Source of the DNA: an uncultured Alphaproteobacteria bacterium
GTDB taxonomy: Bacteria; Pseudomonadota; Alphaproteobacteria; CAAHEQ01; UBA3637
Length of the DNA stretch: 8,467 bases
Assembly (NCBI GenBank): GCA_937935995.1
Contig: CALGXF010000013.1
Coordinates: 1-8,467, forward strand
Reading direction: 5' to 3'
Of this stretch, positions 5,535 through 8,467 are shown piece after piece (position 1 is the first letter of the stretch; every line of letters starts with the position of its first letter). A model generated the notes under the pieces. It was given only the letters and a program-made list of their open reading frames with translations, was not told the origin of the DNA and did not search any database. The position numbers were made by a program, and so were the translations under genes.

Positions 5535-7385
5535 TTACAAGCCGCTTTCCAAAAAGGCATTGATGCGTCGGGCAAATCCGGCCGGATCTTTCAAAGGTTC
5601 TCCTTCAATTGATCGGGCCTGATCGTATAAGACCCAAACAGCATCTTCAACTTTTGCTGGTTCGGACTTATCAAAAATTGCTTGCGCTAATTTTTTGATG
5701 ACCGGATGTCGCGGGTTCAGCTCTAAAATTCGATTGCTGGCAAAAGCCTGCGGTTGGCCGTGCATTTTCATTAATCTTTCCAAATGAATGCTCATTTGTC
5801 CCGCGCCGGCAACCAAAGCAACCGGGCTTTTATTCAATCTGTCGGTTATGGCGACATCCGTGACTTCCGTCCCCAAAATTTCTTTGACTCGAGCCGTCAA
5901 AACTTTTTGCAAAGCCGCGTCAATCGGTTCTCCGGTTGTTTCTTCGAGGATTTTAATGTCCTGAATATCCGTATCCGGATGCGTTACGGATTTAATCGGT
6001 TTCCCGTCATAATTCATGTAAACTTGCGGCCAAAATTCGTCAATCGGGTCCGTTAAAAGCAAAACTTCAATGCCGCGAGCCGTAAAGCCTTCCAACTGCG
6101 GGTTGTTGAGCAAGACAGACAAATCATCGCCGGTCAGGTAATAAATATTTTTTTGCTCTTTCGGCATGCGGGCAACATAATCGGCAAAACTGACCAGTTC
6201 ATCGCCTTTTGTAGAATGAAACCGGCATAGTTCGGCAATTTCTTTTTCATGTTCGCGATCTTCATACAAACCTTCTTTGAACACAATGCCGAAGTTGTTC
6301 CAAAAAGTTTCGTAATCTTTGGCATCTTGAGCGCGTTTTTTAAGTTCTGTCAACAACCGCTTGACAATGCCTTTTTTGATTTTTGTTAAAACAGGCGTGT
6401 GTTGCAACATTTCCCGGCTGACATTCAGCGGCAGTTCGGTTGTGTCAATCACACCGCGGACAAAACGTAAAAAGTGCGGCAACAGTTCTTCAACTTCATT
6501 CGAAATGAAAACTTTGTTGACATACAAGTTCAATGTTTCTTTTTGATCCGGTTGGAATAAGTTGACCGGTGGCGCACCCGGAATAAATAACAATCCGGTA
6601 TATTCGATAACGCCTTCGGCTTTGTAATGAACAGTCATCCACGGATCATCAAAAGCATGTGTTAAATGACGATAAAAATCCCGATATTGTTCTTCTGTAA
6701 TGTCGGATTTCGGCCGCATCCATAAAGCGGAAGCCGTATTGATGGTTTCTTTTGACCCTTTGACATCCAACACAATCGGAATAGAAATGTGATCGGAATA
6801 TTGCCGAACAATCGTGCGTAACCGAATGGGATCCGTATATTCTTCAAATCCTTTTTTTAAGTGCAGGATAACGGCCGTTCCGTCTGGCGCTTTGTCATCT
6901 TCATTTAACGTAAAAGTTCCTTTGCCGTCCGATTCCCAACGCCAACCGAGATTGTCTCCGGCTTTTTTGGTTAAGACCGTCACATGATCCGCTACCATAA
7001 AAGCCGAATAAAAACCGACACCGAATTGACCGATTAAATTAATGTCTTTTTGAGAATCTCCGGTCAGATTTTGAATAAATTCAGCCGAACCGGAATGAGC
7101 TATTGTTCCCAAATGATGAATTAAATCTTCTTTATCCATGCCGATACCGTTGTCTTGAACGGTTAATTCGTGCTTTTCTTTATTCGGAATTAAATCAATT
7201 TGAAACGATCTGCCTTTGGCAAGTCCCGGATGCGTTAACGCCGCATACCGTAACTTGTCACAAGCATCGGCTGCATTGGAGATGAGTTCCCTTAAAAAGA
7301 TTTCGTTGTGAGAATATAAAGAATTAACGACGATGTCTAAAACTTTGCTGACATCCGCCTGAAATGATAACTTTTCTTCGTTCAT
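5535..7385 (-). CDS. htpG: Molecular chaperone HtpG (bacterial Hsp90)
   Basis: Encodes 616 residues, close to the roughly 624 of E. coli HtpG. It is a cytoplasmic, ATP-driven homodimeric chaperone that remodels client proteins, often with DnaK. The N-terminal GHKL ATPase domain shows Glu33 and Asn37 in FLRELISNAADACDK, Asp78 in DNGIGM, the lid stretch around 93-102, and GQFGVGFYSAF at 119-129. The middle domain has LPLNVSREMLQ with the conserved Arg that contacts ATP phosphate. The C-terminal third, used for dimerisation, is complete; there is no MEEVD tail, as expected in bacteria. ATG at 7383-7385 follows AAAGGA about seven bases upstream. It is transcribed alone, divergent from the ferredoxin gene, with its own terminator and a heat-shock-like promoter. 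Confidence 0.97.
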   Translation of the reverse strand: MNEEKLSFQADVSKVLDIVVNSLYSHNEIFLRELISNAADACDKLRYAALTHPGLAKGRSFQIDLIPNKEKHELTVQDNGIGMDKEDLIHHLGTIAHSGSAEFIQNLTGDSQKDINLIGQFGVGFYSAFMVADHVTVLTKKAGDNLGWRWESDGKGTFTLNEDDKAPDGTAVILHLKKGFEEYTDPIRLRTIVRQYSDHISIPIVLDVKGSKETINTASALWMRPKSDITEEQYRDFYRHLTHAFDDPWMTVHYKAEGVIEYTGLLFIPGAPPVNLFQPDQKETLNLYVNKVFISNEVEELLPHFLRFVRGVIDTTELPLNVSREMLQHTPVLTKIKKGIVKRLLTELKKRAQDAKDYETFWNNFGIVFKEGLYEDREHEKEIAELCRFHSTKGDELVSFADYVARMPKEQKNIYYLTGDDLSVLLNNPQLEGFTARGIEVLLLTDPIDEFWPQVYMNYDGKPIKSVTHPDTDIQDIKILEETTGEPIDAALQKVLTARVKEILGTEVTDVAITDRLNKSPVALVAGAGQMSIHLERLMKMHGQPQAFASNRILELNPRHPVIKKLAQAIFDKSEPAKVEDAVWVLYDQARSIEGEPLKDPAGFARRINAFLESGL

Positions 7386-7422
7386 GAATCGTCCTTTCAG
7401 TAAAAATAACCGTTTGTATACG

Positions 7423-7454
7423 ATTATATGGAGGGGTCGGTTAAAAAAATCAAG
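7423..7454 (-). promoter_or_regulatory. Candidate heat-shock (RpoH-type) promoter of htpG
   Basis: The minus strand reads CTTGATT (7448-7454), 16 bases, then CCATATAAT (7423-7431), preceded by CCCCT. The CTTG box and CC-CAT-type -10 fit the alphaproteobacterial RpoH pattern I know. The 19-base gap between TTGATT and TATAAT fits sigma70 less well. The start would be near 7416, about 30 bases from the ATG. An imperfect dyad (ATAACCG at 7406-7412, CGATTAT at 7421-7427) overlaps the start site. Confidence 0.5.
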
Positions 7455-7471
7455 ATTATTTTAAAATGAAC

Positions 7472-7500
7472 TTGTCTTTTCAGCAAAAAGAGTTTATAAA
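7472..7500 (+). promoter_or_regulatory. Candidate promoter of the ferredoxin gene
   Basis: TTGTCT (7472-7477), 17 bases, TATAAA (7495-7500). Transcription would start near 7507, leaving about 27 bases before the ATG and including the AAAAGGAG ribosome site at 7519-7526. The -10 is good and the -35 moderate. Confidence 0.5.
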
Positions 7501-7533
7501 GGGGCGTTCAATTTTTTGAAAAGGAGTAAAAAT

Positions 7534-7773
7534 ATGCCTTCAGTAGTAAATAATTCTTGCATCTTGTGCAAAAGCTGTGTAGAAGTCTGCCCGGTGGATG
7601 CTTTCCATGAAGGAGACACACAAGTTGTTGTTGATCCGAATACGTGCATTGACTGCGGTATTTGCATCGGCGAATGCCCGCAAGGCGCTATCTGCAATGA
7701 CAGCGAAGCGGATGCTAAATGGGTTGCTTTCAATGCTGAAAAAGCAAAAGAATGGCCTGTTGCCACGAAATAA
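7534..7773 (+). CDS. Short FdxA-like ferredoxin with two predicted 4Fe-4S clusters
   Basis: Encodes 79 residues, a soluble electron carrier. Two CxxCxxCxxxCP motifs are visible: Cys9/12/15/19 and Cys38/41/44/48, predicting two 4Fe-4S clusters. The spacer (VDPNTCIDCGIC) and the tail (AFNAEKAKEWPV) resemble the seven-iron ferredoxin FdxA, whose tail has a NAELAEVWP segment. FdxA is about 107 residues and has a longer gap between its second and third Cys, giving a 3Fe cluster; here that loop is two residues shorter and the C-terminus is missing. ATG at 7534 lies seven bases after AAAAGGAG; an in-frame TTG at 7516 overlaps that site and is unlikely. The ferredoxin-then-CarD order matches what I recall for fdxA in other alphaproteobacteria. 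The electron partner is not shown. Confidence 0.9.
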   Translation: MPSVVNNSCILCKSCVEVCPVDAFHEGDTQVVVDPNTCIDCGICIGECPQGAICNDSEADAKWVAFNAEKAKEWPVATK

Positions 7774-7782
7774 GTATTCAAG

Positions 7783-7812
7783 CCGGTACTGACCTAAAGT
7801 ACCGGTTTTTTT
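7783..7812 (+). terminator. Rho-independent terminator of the ferredoxin gene
   Basis: CCGGTACT (7783-7790) pairs perfectly with AGTACCGG (7798-7805) around a seven-base loop, followed by seven T. It starts nine bases after the stop codon, so the ferredoxin and carD are separate transcription units despite their closeness. Confidence 0.93.
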
Positions 7813-7815
7813 GTC

Positions 7816-7844
7816 TTCACAAATCTGATTTTTTGTGCTATGAT
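7816..7844 (+). promoter_or_regulatory. Sigma70-type promoter of carD
   Basis: TTCACA (7816-7821), 17 bases, TATGAT (7839-7844), each five of six to consensus. The start would be near 7851, about 25 bases before the ATG, and the promoter follows immediately after the ferredoxin terminator. Confidence 0.65.
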
Positions 7845-7875
7845 GAAGTCCAAAGTTAAGAAAAGAGAAGGTTAA

Positions 7876-8373
7876 ATGTCAAAAGAATATCGTTTTAATC
7901 CGGGTGATTTTGTTGTTTATCCAACCCATGGCGTTGGCAAAGTTTTGGATATTACACAAGATGAAGTAGGCGGGCAAACATTGGATTTAATTGCTGTCAG
8001 CTTTGATAAAGACCGCATGACTATGCGCATTCCGATGACGCGTATGGGAAAAACCGGGCTTCGTCCGTTGTCATCAAAGGATATTATGAACACGGCTTTG
8101 GAAAATTTAAAAGGGAAACCGAAAATCAAAAAAACAATGTGGAGCCGTCGCAGTCAAGAATATGATGCGAAAATTAATTCCGGTGATCCGTGTTTGATTG
8201 CCGAAGTGGTGCGTGATTTGCACAAACCGGCGGATAAAGGTGAACAATCTTACAGCGAACGTCAGGTTTTTGAACAAGCGTTTGACCGACTGGCGCATGA
8301 ATATGCTGCGTGCGAAAATATTGGGATTGATGAGGCTTCCTCTAAATTAAAAAATATTTTAGAAGGTGAGTAA
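7876..8373 (+). CDS. carD: CarD/CdnL-family RNA polymerase-binding regulator
   Basis: Encodes 165 residues, the usual length for alphaproteobacterial CdnL. The N-terminal CarD/TRCF-like domain (about 6-65) begins with FNPGDFVVYPTHGVGKVLDI and includes the RMTMRIPMTR strand; in the family this part binds the RNA polymerase beta subunit. The rest is helical and basic (about 75-165, with KPKIKKTMWSRRSQEY), matching the domain that contacts the promoter near the -10 box and stabilises the open complex. In Caulobacter, CdnL supports growth and housekeeping transcription. It is too short to be TRCF (Mfd). ATG at 7876 follows GAGAAGG about four bases upstream. It has its own promoter and terminator. 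No unusual residues seen. Confidence 0.95.
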   Translation: MSKEYRFNPGDFVVYPTHGVGKVLDITQDEVGGQTLDLIAVSFDKDRMTMRIPMTRMGKTGLRPLSSKDIMNTALENLKGKPKIKKTMWSRRSQEYDAKINSGDPCLIAEVVRDLHKPADKGEQSYSERQVFEQAFDRLAHEYAACENIGIDEASSKLKNILEGE

Positions 8374-8387
8374 ATCATTTTTTAAGT

Positions 8388-8424
8388 AAAAAAAGCCGCT
8401 CTCGTAAGAGGGCGGTTTTTTTTT
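8388..8424 (+). terminator. Rho-independent terminator of carD
   Basis: GCCGCTCTC (8395-8403) pairs with GAGGGCGGT (8408-8416) around GTAA, with two G-U pairs, followed by nine T. A seven-A run precedes the stem, so it may also work on the opposite strand. Confidence 0.9.
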
Positions 8425-8449
8425 ATGGTTTTGGGCGCACATTTTTTTC

Positions 8450-8467
8450 TTGACAGATGTTGGGGGG
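8450..8467 (+). promoter_or_regulatory. TTGACA box followed by a truncated G-run at the window end
   Basis: A consensus TTGACA (8450-8455) is followed by six bases and then six G reaching the last base. The -10 and downstream gene are outside the window. If the run continues, it would lie in the promoter spacer. Confidence 0.3.

Noticed and set aside
5424..5612. Possible 62-residue gene on the plus strand
   Set aside because: It runs across the htpG terminator and the 3' end of htpG, has no ribosome site and resembles nothing; a shadow frame.

Overview
The window looks like chromosomal DNA of an uncultured alphaproteobacterium, possibly one of the gut-associated lineages. The evidence is a near-textbook DivK cell-cycle response regulator and a ferredoxin-then-CarD gene pair that I recall as a common alphaproteobacterial neighbourhood. 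There are also two very long cysteine-rich proteins, one of which carries a complete type IV pilin-like N-terminus. I recall such pilin-like cysteine-rich proteins from gut alphaproteobacterial metagenomes. All five genes other than the two cysteine-rich ones are compact and intact, and none needs a frameshift. No tRNA, rRNA, CRISPR array or insertion sequence is visible.

Layout. (1) 3-1790 (+) is the 3' part of a cysteine-rich, EGF/ephrin-receptor-like repeat protein whose start lies before the window. (2) 1787-2401 (-) is a family 5-type uracil-DNA glycosylase. (3) 2475-2837 (+) is divK, divergent from the glycosylase across 73 bp with overlapping candidate promoters. (4) 2834-5308 (-) is an 824-residue protein with a prepilin-type N-terminus and about eight degenerate cysteine modules of roughly 60 residues. 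(5) 5309-5534 is intergenic, with a leader inverted repeat, an 11-G homopolymer and the htpG terminator. (6) 5535-7385 (-) is htpG (Hsp90) with a heat-shock-like promoter. (7) 7534-7773 (+) is a short FdxA-like ferredoxin with its own terminator. (8) 7876-8373 (+) is a CarD/CdnL-family regulator with a good promoter and terminator. The window ends in a TTGACA box followed by a truncated G-run.

How they fit together. DivK, HtpG, CarD, the glycosylase and the ferredoxin are housekeeping genes for cell-cycle signalling, protein folding, RNA polymerase regulation, DNA repair and electron transfer. The two cysteine-rich genes are the accessory, probably surface or periplasmic, component. They share a pilin-like globular segment: a GYDI motif, a VCR-x-L-x-DM motif and a second downstream Cys. 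They then diverge into different disulfide-rich stalks. Each lies tail-to-tail with a housekeeping gene, sharing a TTAA that supplies both stop codons. The most interesting material is this modular pseudopilin/cysteine-stalk family and the homopolymeric G tracts near possible promoters, which could mean phase variation or could be sequencing artefacts.
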